From Bacteroidales bacterium (lineage in GTDB: Bacteria > Bacteroidota > Bacteroidia > Bacteroidales > PWNQ01), in contig PWNQ01000219.1 in assembly GCA_003557725.1 (NCBI GenBank), positions 1-41,822 of the forward strand: DNA of 41,822 bases. Reading direction: 5' to 3'. The notes below the pieces were generated by a model that saw only the letters and a program-made list of their open reading frames with translations, did no database searches and was not told the origin of the DNA. The position numbers and the translations under genes are program-made. Positions 35,901-40,622 of the stretch are shown piece after piece. How positions within the stretch are numbered: position 1 is the first letter of the stretch; every line of letters starts with the position of its first letter.

Positions 35901-36201
35901 CCTGAGCATAATTAGCAACCTGATCCGTTTGCACATGTACATCAAACGTGGAGCCGGGGGATACTTCTAAAGTGTGTGTCCCCGTATAGTCTCCGTAACC
36001 GTTGGGACTACAGCCGGAAGCCATATTGGTGATGTTCTGAATGGCTCCCGTAGTGTAAAAATCTTGGATCTGATCGCCCATGCTACAGTCAAGTGTTACA
36101 GGGCAATACTGTGCGTTGGCAATGTTTCCCCAGGCAAAGAACAGCAGGACTGTTAGTGCCGGAAGAACCTTGAGCTTTTTCCAAAAGATAATTTTTCTCA
36201 T
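26983..36201 (-). CDS. Giant T9SS-secreted mosaic protein 3 (3072 aa; GEVED, ALK-like glycine-rich, beta-helix, lamin-tail, HYR)
   Basis: Signal peptide 1-31 (LKVLPALTVLLFFAWGNIAN, then AQ). GEVED domain (about 60-178; WIDWNQDGVFDP, TYGEVEDYTIIV), then a beta-sandwich segment (185-375), then Fn3 (375-470). Glycine-rich domains at about 470-765 and 970-1240 alternate with CARDB-like and Fn3 domains. A parallel beta-helix lies at about 1332-1777 (TFEVAPGTYNEQVLFDG, then repeated VEIRNNV-, YIENNEI- and ALIANNAV-like coils). A CARDB-like domain is followed by a lamin-tail domain (about 1920-2110; VFITEICQYNSS, PNMDLGGYSLEQWS, GTILGPNGTAVIRIGSG). Then come PKD domains, one YC-type repeat, four near-identical 80-residue HYR-type repeats plus a fifth (about 2505-2905), an Ig-like domain and a T9SS tail (IYPNPNKGEFNVEI, QPKGVYLIRV). 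The beta-helix and lamin-tail make this the most divergent paralogue. The beta-helix could bind polysaccharide, but no catalytic residues are claimed. It is preceded by a highly structured leader. Confidence 0.9.
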   Translation of the reverse strand: MRKIIFWKKLKVLPALTVLLFFAWGNIANAQYCPVTLDCSMGDQIQDFYTTGAIQNITNMASGCSPNGYGDYTGTHTLEVSPGSTFDVHVQTDQVANYAQGFTIWIDWNQDGVFDPVTEEAWNSGTWGTQLFTGTVTVPSTATPGTTTMRVMATYYCVSNNPCNPCDTYGEVEDYTIIVSSGTLSDTETIGTGTMSSYFYGPIYRSTATSGFDYSNYVYLYTATELSGIPVGATITGVEWEKADSDGMTGNNFLEILMENTTQSSIAVSGNDYTTETSAATTVFSDNTYTVPSSTGWHMHNLDNPFIYTGGNLKVAVGHEKIGTATGGINYYYESHTGMGAGVSSSSSTVTSNFTTSYSNRRPNIRITYQLAGISCFPPMNLVTSNVTGSSVDLDWTDTSATEWQVEWGHTGFTQGTGTTAITTSKPYTVTGLSVLTGYDFYVRSICAAGDTSMWAGPVSEQTIFQCPATAFCFTNAGAIGSVGPTQSQLDAEYGGRPLAQSVNGYQQWLVPQSGEYKITVFGAEGGGVDAAHRGQGGSASGHVNLNGGQMLYVTVGQEGQYGHGAPAPPEGGFGGGGDGGSAGSGCPTHHGSSGGGASDVRIGDTLLASRLIVGAGGGGGTGDGNASWRCGGGGGGGAGYYGGGGGMGGDLSGGSGAGGTQTAGGIGGGTSSGNTDGSLGFGGDGGNTTYGSDFSTGSNVYGGDGGGLVGQDGGENSTSSRADGGGGGSSYNGGLPAYALTNTSTQTGVQDGHGLVIIEPQFSIQYPHNDAGVVSINEPDIYCPGANDVVVTIGNFGGNQITSVDVHWTVNGIAQTPATYTGTLDTIGGAGSTTDQIILGSYPFTDAVYDIVAWTTNPNGQTDTVNVNDTAHATIQSSLPEPTNLALTDSTGTTATFTWTGGSATNSWMYVVVDHGQPLILGDIVHVTAETATATGLSPYTQYDVYVAELCPGYVDTSLWAGPLTFTTKQEFGPGTFFFTNAGASGASGPTQAEISAEYTGTPLDGLVTTAPLGSGIQQWTVPATGTYSISAYGAEGGGDPGNNEPPGLGAMMSGDFTLNNGDILWILVGQEGAGVSSSSGGTGGGGSFVTTNDTTPLVVAAGGSGAPNSTNFGELNGKITNRGPYGGNGHQTQGAGGGGGGGFLTDGTSADPAMDGKAFINGGGGGIGSSGDGGFGGGGGKGGTFNDGAGGGGYSGGDNTYDAVEYGGGGSYNVGTNQNNMEGANSGHGYVIIEEVATPTCPEPTNLTATILTTTSVELAWTTGGATNWIIAYGKVGDAPGEGTITSTSTNPHTLTGLDPLTDYYYYVQDSCGAGDKSTWAGPFHFFTLPEMCGTYTIGDGTGDDFTSFNDAVNAMKMAGVNCPVTFEVAPGTYNEQVLFDGNPSGVSATNNITFKGAGPDQTVLTYQQTVSADRYTVRFDGASHITFDSLAIEAASGGSYGWVVHIHNHSTDIAIQNSNIITDITSSTLYLGLVASGSFTGYTTAASGIKNITLDNNYFEGGWAAVRMNGSSGDEVLGVEIRNNVMHHNDHTGVYFSRVDSFYIENNEINISPTGSNFGAGVWLTNCSVYEIVENTITNPGRYGIYNTNSGGTAANRALIANNAVSNIRNTGTFSGGVRILNTSSEYIDVVHNSFRLDQDNNRVFNISNTSPSNIRVLNNSFVFTGTGGGYAMYVSSESSIEEIDHNNYYSTGTDFVYYGSARADLAALQAVNIPANNDANSVSGDPLFTLPDLLIPMSAVQHEAGTPFAGITHDILGQPRSTTTPDIGAYEYTPLNDDLALIDAKLAAGECLSTNDSIYVSIVRTLGSAIDFSTEPVNVNYELSGPVSSTGSFTINSGSLSPGDTLVWGTDGVNLSKAGDYQLDKVYLPVTSFNENAYNDTLIAADLITLQPMLEAEPAVTYIYTPVDTVELSAKSKFFPGGDVFITEICQYNSSFASGYPSGGYPAWLPTVDFMEVTGIPNMDLGGYSLEQWSTSALSDSHTFPPGTILGPNGTAVIRIGSGSAGSDPANYYYDGVGGSASWSSATAAGRIIKDPSGEIVDAVGYPGSAGAYTFPSAAGVTAAHWSGNIPAANGTSGIRLVGPHDNTATNWVVADGSPHEHDPNSVNSGVTVPTPGVLTGFEWSLFGVTTGTSPDTVVGPFTSNGTLNFVASYNTVCGMMYDTAVIHIQMPTATATHASMVSCNPGDTVMIPVDLTGTAPWTIEATDGTNTMIIDNISASPHYIPVTPTSNTTYQLIEVQDANGWNYASATTLVEVHSAPSIVATATPDTVAHGTPAALDVNVTGSSTYDYAWVPADSLANPANFDQANPMTKNLAVPTTFSVTVTDVATGCYATDQVYVHVTGGPLGGSVTASRDSVCPGDTTQLFTTAYGGSESYTYSWSSSPAGFSSSDPHPVVTVNETTTFTVTVDDGFTTTDQSVTVYNFTTPAITLSTASGPLYEECGLPDMLSAVPSGGVFSGTGVSSNEFHPLTAGLGVHTVTYEYTDMNGCISTETMDLTVNPDTTAPTVVTQDITVSLDASGNATITPAQIDNGSSDNCAIDHMSLDITSFTCADLGANTVTLTVTDINSNSATGTAQVTVEDNTPPVISVFPAPVFLDASGNATITASDVDNGTTDNCAVSTMTLSQTSFTCADLGPNVLTFTAEDASNNISTAPVTVTVYDTIKPTVTTQDITVHLNAMGIATISASDIDNGSADNCGILSMTLDNNMFNCSHLGANTVTLTVTDQSLNTASATATVTVVDNIPPNVNTQDVTIYLDAAGQASVTAAQIDNGSNDNCGIDNMSLDITSFTCADLGANTVTLTVTDLDNTSATGTATVTVMDTIAPVISQLPDTTVCAGPFHFTMPTATDNCGVIVEQVAGPDSGDVLTPGTYTFTFVATDDGGNTATSGFTATVMEPHVDLGDDSTICHNHYITLTVDDGYEQYLWSTGDSTHSISLYGDDMGAGATHTIWVTVTDSMGCTSSDTILITVDDCTGIHEFTSQGEINIYPNPNKGEFNVEIQGIPDKTVNVCVFNASGQKVICEEMERNFENGYFHSFNLTKQPKGVYLIRVSGNTTLKTERIIIQ
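27725..28685 (-). repeat. Four tandem ~240-bp HYR-type repeats in giant gene 3
   Basis: Each encodes ~80 residues with the pattern LDASGNATI, IDNGSSDNC, SFTCADLGANTVTLTVTD, TVTVxD. The first (about 28440-28685) and fourth (about 27725-27960) are nearly identical over part of their length, differing at only a few positions between 27771-27839 and 28492-28560. A fifth, more diverged HYR domain follows to ~27490. Confidence 0.85.
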
Positions 36202-36205
36202 GATT

Positions 36206-36253
36206 AATGTTTTTAAAGATGTTTACTGAAATTGCTTGATCTTTAAAAACATT
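36206..36253 (-). promoter_or_regulatory. Start-codon-proximal hairpin in the giant gene 3 leader
   Basis: Perfect 15-bp inverted repeat AATGTTTTTAAAGAT (36206-36220) / ATCTTTAAAAACATT (36239-36253) with an 18-nt loop, ending five bases before the start codon (36199-36201). In the mRNA it would occlude the translation start region. Confidence 0.75.
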
Positions 36254-36272
36254 CAGGTAAGACTTCTGAGCA

Positions 36273-36309
36273 GTTTTCTGCCATGTTCTATTCAGAACCC
36301 GCAGAAAAC
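36273..36309 (-). promoter_or_regulatory. Second leader hairpin of giant gene 3
   Basis: GTTTTCTGC (36273-36281) pairs with GCAGAAAAC (36301-36309). Inside it, GTTCT (36285-36289) pairs with AGAAC (36294-36298), giving an extended stem with a small internal loop. Confidence 0.65.
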
Positions 36310-36332
36310 CGTTCCATGTTGTAAAACCATAC

Positions 36333-36367
36333 GTGCCCTGTAGTGATAGTGCATCACTACAGGGCAC
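36333..36367 (-). promoter_or_regulatory. Third leader hairpin of giant gene 3
   Basis: Perfect 15-bp stem GTGCCCTGTAGTGAT (36333-36347) / ATCACTACAGGGCAC (36353-36367) with a 5-nt loop. There is no T-run on either side, so it is not a simple terminator. It could be an RNA structure or a protein-binding DNA palindrome. Confidence 0.75.
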
Positions 36368-36456
36368 AACTTACCCATGCGGTCGAGATGAATCTGTTAG
36401 AATATCAAAATTGATGAGTAAGGATGGTTTCATAAAGCCTGAATGTTTTACAGCGG

Positions 36457-36487
36457 CAAATATAATCATAGAAATAAAAAAAGCAAA
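36457..36487 (-). promoter_or_regulatory. Promoter of giant gene 3
   Basis: Minus strand TTTG (36487-36484), 19 bp, TATATTTG (36464-36457): an essentially perfect Bacteroidota promoter. Transcription should start near 36450, giving a ~250-nt leader. The remaining sequence 36490-36680, up to the divergent YchF-like gene, is very A/T-rich and shows no gene. Confidence 0.75.
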
Positions 36488-36684
36488 TTTATTTTTACAT
36501 CACCAGGGATGAAGTGGTGCTTTTATTGCTTGTATTATAAATAAAAAGATGTATAAATCAAAGTAAAACAGTAATAAATGTAAACCTGTATAAATTATAA
36601 AAAATTATAATATTTTTTCCCTGGGGTATTTTTCAGATAAGAAAAGAGGGGTATAAATAGTTAGTATTTTTATTGGGAGTCTGT

Positions 36685-36692
36685 TACTTTTG
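36685..36692 (+). promoter_or_regulatory. -7 box for the YchF-like gene
   Basis: TACTTTTG is a perfect TAnnTTTG box 25 bp upstream of the ATG at 36718. It supports that ATG over the upstream in-frame one at 36673, which would precede this promoter. A -33 element is not clear. Confidence 0.6.
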
Positions 36693-36717
36693 CATCTTTT
36701 TACTAATCTTAGTTATC

Positions 36718-37803
36718 ATGTCGTTAAAATGCGGTATAGCAGGCTTGTCTTTATCGGGCAAGACCACTTTGTTCAATAGTTTGTCGTCCAACCGTGCGGA
36801 AGCCGGTGTGGGAGTAATGGCCAGGAAGTCCAACATTGGGATGTTTCATGTTCCTGATCCCCGGTTGGAGAAGTTGGCGCTTTATCAGCCCACTCGCCGG
36901 GTGGTTCCGGCCACTGTGGAATTGGTTGACATTCCCGGGATCACCCGTGGTGGGGGAAAAGAGGGGAACAAGTTTGTGTCGGATATCCGTCGCACCGATG
37001 CCATACTGCATGTACTGCGATGCTTTGATGATAGTACGGTACCTCATCCGGATGGCTCTGTGGACCCTGTTCGTGATAAAGAGAATATAGACATTGAGCT
37101 TCAGGCCCAGGATCTGGCCATGGTTGAGGGAAAGCTGTCCCGTTTGGAAAAGCAGGCGAAGAGTGGTGACCGTGAGGCCATGGAGGCGGTGCGGGTTCTG
37201 GAAAGGTACCGGGATCATCTGGAGAACCTGCAGCCGGCCCGGACGCTGGAGGTTTCCCGGCAGGAGCGCATGTATGTTAAAGAGTTGGACCTGGTCACCT
37301 CCAAGCCGGTGTTGTATGTATGTAATGTGGATGACCAGCACGCGGCAACGGGAAATGCTTATGTGGACCAGGTTCGCAACGCAATAGAAGGGGAGTCGGC
37401 GGGGATCATGGTCGTTGCCGCGGCACTGGAAGCAGAGATCGCTGAGTTGGAAGCAGAAGAAGACCGGCAGGCCTTCCTGGATGATGCAGGATTAACAGAA
37501 CCCGGGGTTGACAGGCTTATCAGGGAGGCCTTTAAGCTGCTGCAATTGCGTACTTTTTTTACCATCGGGCCCGACGAGAACAGAGCCTGGACCATACGTA
37601 AAGGAATGACAGCCCGGGATGCCGCCGGCGTGATACATAGCGACCTGCAACGGGGGTTTATCCGGGCTGAGGTGATCCGTTATATCGACTTTGTGGAGCT
37701 GAAATCAGAACAAGCCTGTAAAGAAAAAGGACGATTCCGGGTGGAAGGAAAGCAGTATGTGGTGGAAGAGGGAGATATCCTCCACATACGGTTTAATGTC
37801 TGA
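36718..37803 (+). CDS. YchF/OLA1-type P-loop NTPase (divergent paralogue)
   Basis: 361 residues from ATG 36718 (MSLKCGIAGLSLSGKTTLF), close to the ~363 usual for YchF, an Obg-related ribosome-associated ATPase/GTPase. Seen: P-loop GLSLSGKT at 9-16 (the classic YchF form is GLPNVGKS); a switch II region DIPGITRGGGKEGNKFVSDI; the nucleotide-specificity strand VLYVCNVDD, in the place of NKxD, as in YchF; a coiled-coil insertion in the middle; and a C-terminal TGS/DUF933 domain (FFTIGPDENRAWTIRKGMTA, AAGVIHSDLQRGFIRAEVI, ending DILHIRFNV). The altered P-loop suggests a second, Bacteroidota-type YchF-like paralogue rather than canonical ychF, so I leave the symbol blank. Its end overlaps the convergent lipoprotein gene by 11 bp. 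Confidence 0.88.
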   Translation: MSLKCGIAGLSLSGKTTLFNSLSSNRAEAGVGVMARKSNIGMFHVPDPRLEKLALYQPTRRVVPATVELVDIPGITRGGGKEGNKFVSDIRRTDAILHVLRCFDDSTVPHPDGSVDPVRDKENIDIELQAQDLAMVEGKLSRLEKQAKSGDREAMEAVRVLERYRDHLENLQPARTLEVSRQERMYVKELDLVTSKPVLYVCNVDDQHAATGNAYVDQVRNAIEGESAGIMVVAAALEAEIAELEAEEDRQAFLDDAGLTEPGVDRLIREAFKLLQLRTFFTIGPDENRAWTIRKGMTARDAAGVIHSDLQRGFIRAEVIRYIDFVELKSEQACKEKGRFRVEGKQYVVEEGDILHIRFNV

Positions 37804-38227
37804 TCATCCCGTGATGGAAATCATCGCAGTGCTTGATGTGATCCTCCAAATTGGGCTTGCCCAGCTTGTGTGCCCGGATCCAGTAAGGACAGGCCTTTTC
37901 CCGGTCGCCCGTTTGGTAATAGATGGCCGTACCCATGTTGGTCCAGGCATCATAATAGGTGGAATCCAGTGATATAGCCTTCCTGTAGCTTTCCATTCCT
38001 CCCTCGAAATCCTGGCGGTTGATAAATATATTGCCCCGGTGGTAAAAGTACTCCGGCTGCTGGTCATCATAACGGATGGCTTTTTCAAAGGCTTCAAGGG
38101 CTTCATCCTGATGACCCATATGAATCAGACGAATGCCTTCACGAAAAGAATCAAAAGCTTTTTCTTCACGATTGCCGCAGGAAACGGCCAGGAACAGGAT
38201 TAGACTGATAACTACTGCTTGCTTCAT
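37793..38227 (-). CDS. TPR-repeat lipoprotein
   Basis: 144 residues. A short hydrophobic signal with a lipobox-like AVSC puts the lipid-modified Cys at position 17. Then three TPR units: FDSFREGIRLIHMGHQDEAL, EYFYHRGNIFINRQDFEGGM and AWTNMGTAIYYQTGDREKAC. Predicted periplasm-facing membrane lipoprotein acting as a protein-interaction scaffold; no specific partner can be named. Its ATG overlaps the stop of the upstream beta-barrel reading frame (ATGA), suggesting translational coupling, and its 3' end overlaps the YchF-like gene tail-to-tail. Confidence 0.82.
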   Translation of the reverse strand: MKQAVVISLILFLAVSCGNREEKAFDSFREGIRLIHMGHQDEALEAFEKAIRYDDQQPEYFYHRGNIFINRQDFEGGMESYRKAISLDSTYYDAWTNMGTAIYYQTGDREKACPYWIRAHKLGKPNLEDHIKHCDDFHHGMIRH

Positions 38228-38724
38228 GGATGTTGATGGATCTTTATAAGTACATAATTTATGGAATGCATTGACTGGGCATCCGATGGGCTAAAAACAG
38301 GCTTAGCCCTGGTGAACTGCCACGCTACTCCCACCCCTCCCGACTGATAAGGGTAGTCACGGATACCATACTGGTAACGGATAAACCAGTTTAAATATTT
38401 CCTGTGCCATGTAAATTCCATACAGTATATCATGGGCCGGTTGCCATTATTCATGTAGCCCACATAGCCTCCCGGGTTGTTGTTCAGTGAGTAGTTCTCC
38501 CAGCGTGCAAGCACACCCGGTCCGTACAGAAAGGCATGGTTCTGCCGGTGGCGGTAGCTATAGGTTTGATAACAATAAAAGCCCCCATATAATATAGGTG
38601 TAATTTTTTTATGGCGGGGGATTTTGGCTTGAAGGTATGTCCCATTGCGTTGAAAAGTATAAACTACTGAAGCACTGCCGGAAGTGTACGTTTTATGTGT
38701 GCATATTATTTCTGCAGGTATTAT
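38224..38724 (-). pseudogene. Outer-membrane beta-barrel protein, 5'-truncated remnant
   Basis: An open frame of 166 codons without an ATG in its N-terminal half. The first possible start is GTG at 38512-38514, which would give 96 residues and cut through the barrel. Upstream of it the frame still reads like beta-barrel sequence (SGSASVVYTFQRNG, ILYGGFYCYQTYSY, AFLYGPGVLARWE), continuing to YLNWFIRYQYGIRD, GGVGVAWQF and a short tail. Alternating aromatic and polar residues indicate transmembrane strands. A signal peptide and first strands are missing, and a stop (38725-38727) follows directly, only 3 bp from the DUF2279 stop. The likely reading is a remnant of an OMP gene that lost its 5' end; a non-standard start is the alternative. 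The overlap with the TPR gene shows it once belonged to this operon. Confidence 0.6.
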
Positions 38725-38730
38725 TTAGCA

Positions 38731-39621
38731 TTAGAAATAAAGAGGGTGAACGGTGGTGCCTTTCCGGGAGAACTCCACGGCAGGGAAAGGTATTTTGTAG
38801 AAGGACAGTATTTTAAAAACAAATTCCAGGGTTTTGGAGTTGGTGGGGATTTTCCGCCAGTTCACATCCAGTGAAAGGTAATACTGGCGGTATCTGGTGA
38901 TATGGTCATAGGCTGCCGGGTTTTTGGCAGCTCCCAGTAATCCGTTGCCGCTGTATCCCAGGGCCAGGTTTATCCATGGGGGCATTGACGAGTTGCTGGT
39001 AAAGGTCATGGGGTTAAACGACAGCCAGGCGGTGTGTCCGTTATAGTCTTTAAGCATTCGTTCGGGCAGGTTGCTTCCCAAAAGTTCCGGTCTTTTTTCG
39101 GCATGCCCGCTGGAATGATAGGAGTATTTTAGCTGAATCTTTTGCTCCTGCCATGCCAGTGCCTGGGCTAAAAACACGCCGGCACCAAAGGTGTTGGCTG
39201 CCACATCCCCCATAGAAGCCCCCCATCCGGCACTGAACCCATCCAGAATCTCAATAATAGCCAGATAGGAAAAGCCGGTGACGCTTCCCCAGATAGCCGC
39301 TTTGGAGGGTTCCATCCCTGTCCAAATAAACACATCTGAAGAAATAAGGCTAATGGTATAGGTAGAAATGGCATGACCGGCTTTATCCATTTGCAGCCAG
39401 TCGGCATTATCGTTGTGAAACTGAAAGGACGATCGCTCATATTCGCTGTACCAAAGCTCATTAAGGCCAATAAGCGATCCGGCATATAGGCTGCCCTTGG
39501 AAATTAAGGCTATACGCATTCGCTGGCTATCCAGGCTATCAGAGTTGGCGGCAAGGGGATAGGCCAGGGTATTTATAATCAGCAATAAGAGGCCCAATAA
39601 CAAAAACGCTCGTGGATGCAT
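38731..39621 (-). CDS. DUF2279 family envelope protein
   Basis: 296 residues. The N-terminal hydrophobic segment (MHPRAFLLLGLLLLIINTLA) is a signal peptide or anchor. The body matches DUF2279, a Bacteroidota family of unknown function predicted to be periplasmic or membrane-associated. Landmarks are NDNADWLQMDKAGHAISTY, GFSYLAIIEILDGFSAGWGA, SMGDVAANTFGAG and the usual ending (WRKIPTNSKTLEFVFKILSF, IPFPAVEF, HPLYF). The gene starts 9 bp after the hydrolase-like gene ends, so they form one operon. Confidence 0.82.
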   Translation of the reverse strand: MHPRAFLLLGLLLLIINTLAYPLAANSDSLDSQRMRIALISKGSLYAGSLIGLNELWYSEYERSSFQFHNDNADWLQMDKAGHAISTYTISLISSDVFIWTGMEPSKAAIWGSVTGFSYLAIIEILDGFSAGWGASMGDVAANTFGAGVFLAQALAWQEQKIQLKYSYHSSGHAEKRPELLGSNLPERMLKDYNGHTAWLSFNPMTFTSNSSMPPWINLALGYSGNGLLGAAKNPAAYDHITRYRQYYLSLDVNWRKIPTNSKTLEFVFKILSFYKIPFPAVEFSRKGTTVHPLYF

Positions 39622-39630
39622 TGTTATCCG

Positions 39631-40470
39631 TTATTCATTTAAAAATGCTTTTAATTCTTCAAAGTACCCAGACCGGTCGGTGGTATATGTGGTTTGTGCA
39701 GTAGCTCTGCGCACGGTGTAGGTGGTTCCTTTATCTGTCATATTATCCAGGTCGCGGATCAGCCTTCGGGTATAAATGGGGTCGTCCCGGCCGGCAATAA
39801 ACAAAAACCTTTTCCTTTTTGCCTGGGGGGTATTCATGGCATGGGCAGGCTCAAAGGTATTACGGTCATAACCGATGGGCACCCTCAGTGTTTTTCCTTT
39901 TTCACTTTCATAACGCTCACGGATATCATCCATGGTGTAATAGGGGGAGTCGGCAATAATATTTTTTACATGGGTGTGCATTCCCGAGCCCACTGCTATG
40001 GAGAGCCCGGCCCCAATGCCACGGCCGTAAAGGTCGATCTGGCGGATGCGGTCAACCTCCCGGATCACATAATCAATGGCCGCTTGCATGTCGGTGGCAA
40101 ACTGGGTATAGATATAAAATTCACTGCTTACGGGAAAGTCATCACTTTTCCCATACCCCCGGTAATCATAGGTGAGCACATGGTAGCCCAGAGATAAAAA
40201 ATCTCCGGCAATCTCAATCATTTCCTCCATGTTTCCTTTTCCATTATGGCTAAGGATAATACAGCGGATAGACCGGGCATCAGTGGCCGGAAAGTACCAG
40301 CCGAACAACTCCAGGTCATCTTCCGTGGGGATGGTGACCTCCCGGAAGTCCATCCCGTAAATATCGGGGGTGATATCGTAACTTTCTTTGGGCTCCAGGG
40401 ATAAGCCCTGAAAAGGGATGAGCAGGGCAAAAAGAAAAATAACGCCCGGGATCAAAAAAGTAGGTTTCAT
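39631..40470 (-). CDS. Exported alpha/beta-hydrolase fold protein, catalytic Ser and His missing
   Basis: 279 residues with an N-terminal signal peptide (PTFLIPGVIFLFALLIPFQG) followed by an alpha/beta-hydrolase fold of the Bem46/ABHD type: ELFGWYFPATD, IILSHNGKGN (oxyanion strand), HVLTYDYRGYGKSDDFP, and the nucleophile-elbow strand IDLYGRGIGAGLSI. At the elbow the expected G-x-S-x-G is G149-R-G-I-G153, so the nucleophile Ser is Gly151. The acid strand FIAGRDDPIY is present. The region where the catalytic His should lie (ATAQTTYTTDRSGYFEELKA) has none. It is probably a non-catalytic binding protein, unless another residue serves. First gene of a cluster with DUF2279 and the TPR lipoprotein. 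Confidence 0.82.
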   Translation of the reverse strand: MKPTFLIPGVIFLFALLIPFQGLSLEPKESYDITPDIYGMDFREVTIPTEDDLELFGWYFPATDARSIRCIILSHNGKGNMEEMIEIAGDFLSLGYHVLTYDYRGYGKSDDFPVSSEFYIYTQFATDMQAAIDYVIREVDRIRQIDLYGRGIGAGLSIAVGSGMHTHVKNIIADSPYYTMDDIRERYESEKGKTLRVPIGYDRNTFEPAHAMNTPQAKRKRFLFIAGRDDPIYTRRLIRDLDNMTDKGTTYTVRRATAQTTYTTDRSGYFEELKAFLNE

Positions 40471-40588
40471 AGATGGTTGATATTTTAAATGTGGTTAATA
40501 CTGCGGATAATTAAAATGCCGCCTGACAGTCAGTACGGGCTCAACGGATATTCTTTTTATGTTAAAAGGGTGATGAAAAAACCGGATA

Positions 40589-40618
40589 CAAATCTACAGT
40601 TTTTTTAAAAACCCCAAA
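40589..40618 (-). promoter_or_regulatory. Promoter of the hydrolase-DUF2279 operon
   Basis: Minus strand TTTG (40618-40615), 18 bp, TAGATTTG (40596-40589), an excellent consensus match just downstream of the mltG stop. The predicted leader is ~110 nt. Confidence 0.7.
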
Positions 40619-40622
40619 ATAA

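Noticed and set aside
36673-36717. Upstream in-frame ATG for the YchF-like gene (15 extra residues)
   Set aside because: It would start before the TACTTTTG box and add a hydrophobic stretch absent from the family; ATG 36718 gives the standard N-terminus MSLKCGIAG.
38224-38514. A separate 96-residue gene starting at GTG 38514
   Set aside because: Barrel-like sequence continues in frame upstream of this GTG, so the short form would cut through strands and lack a signal peptide.
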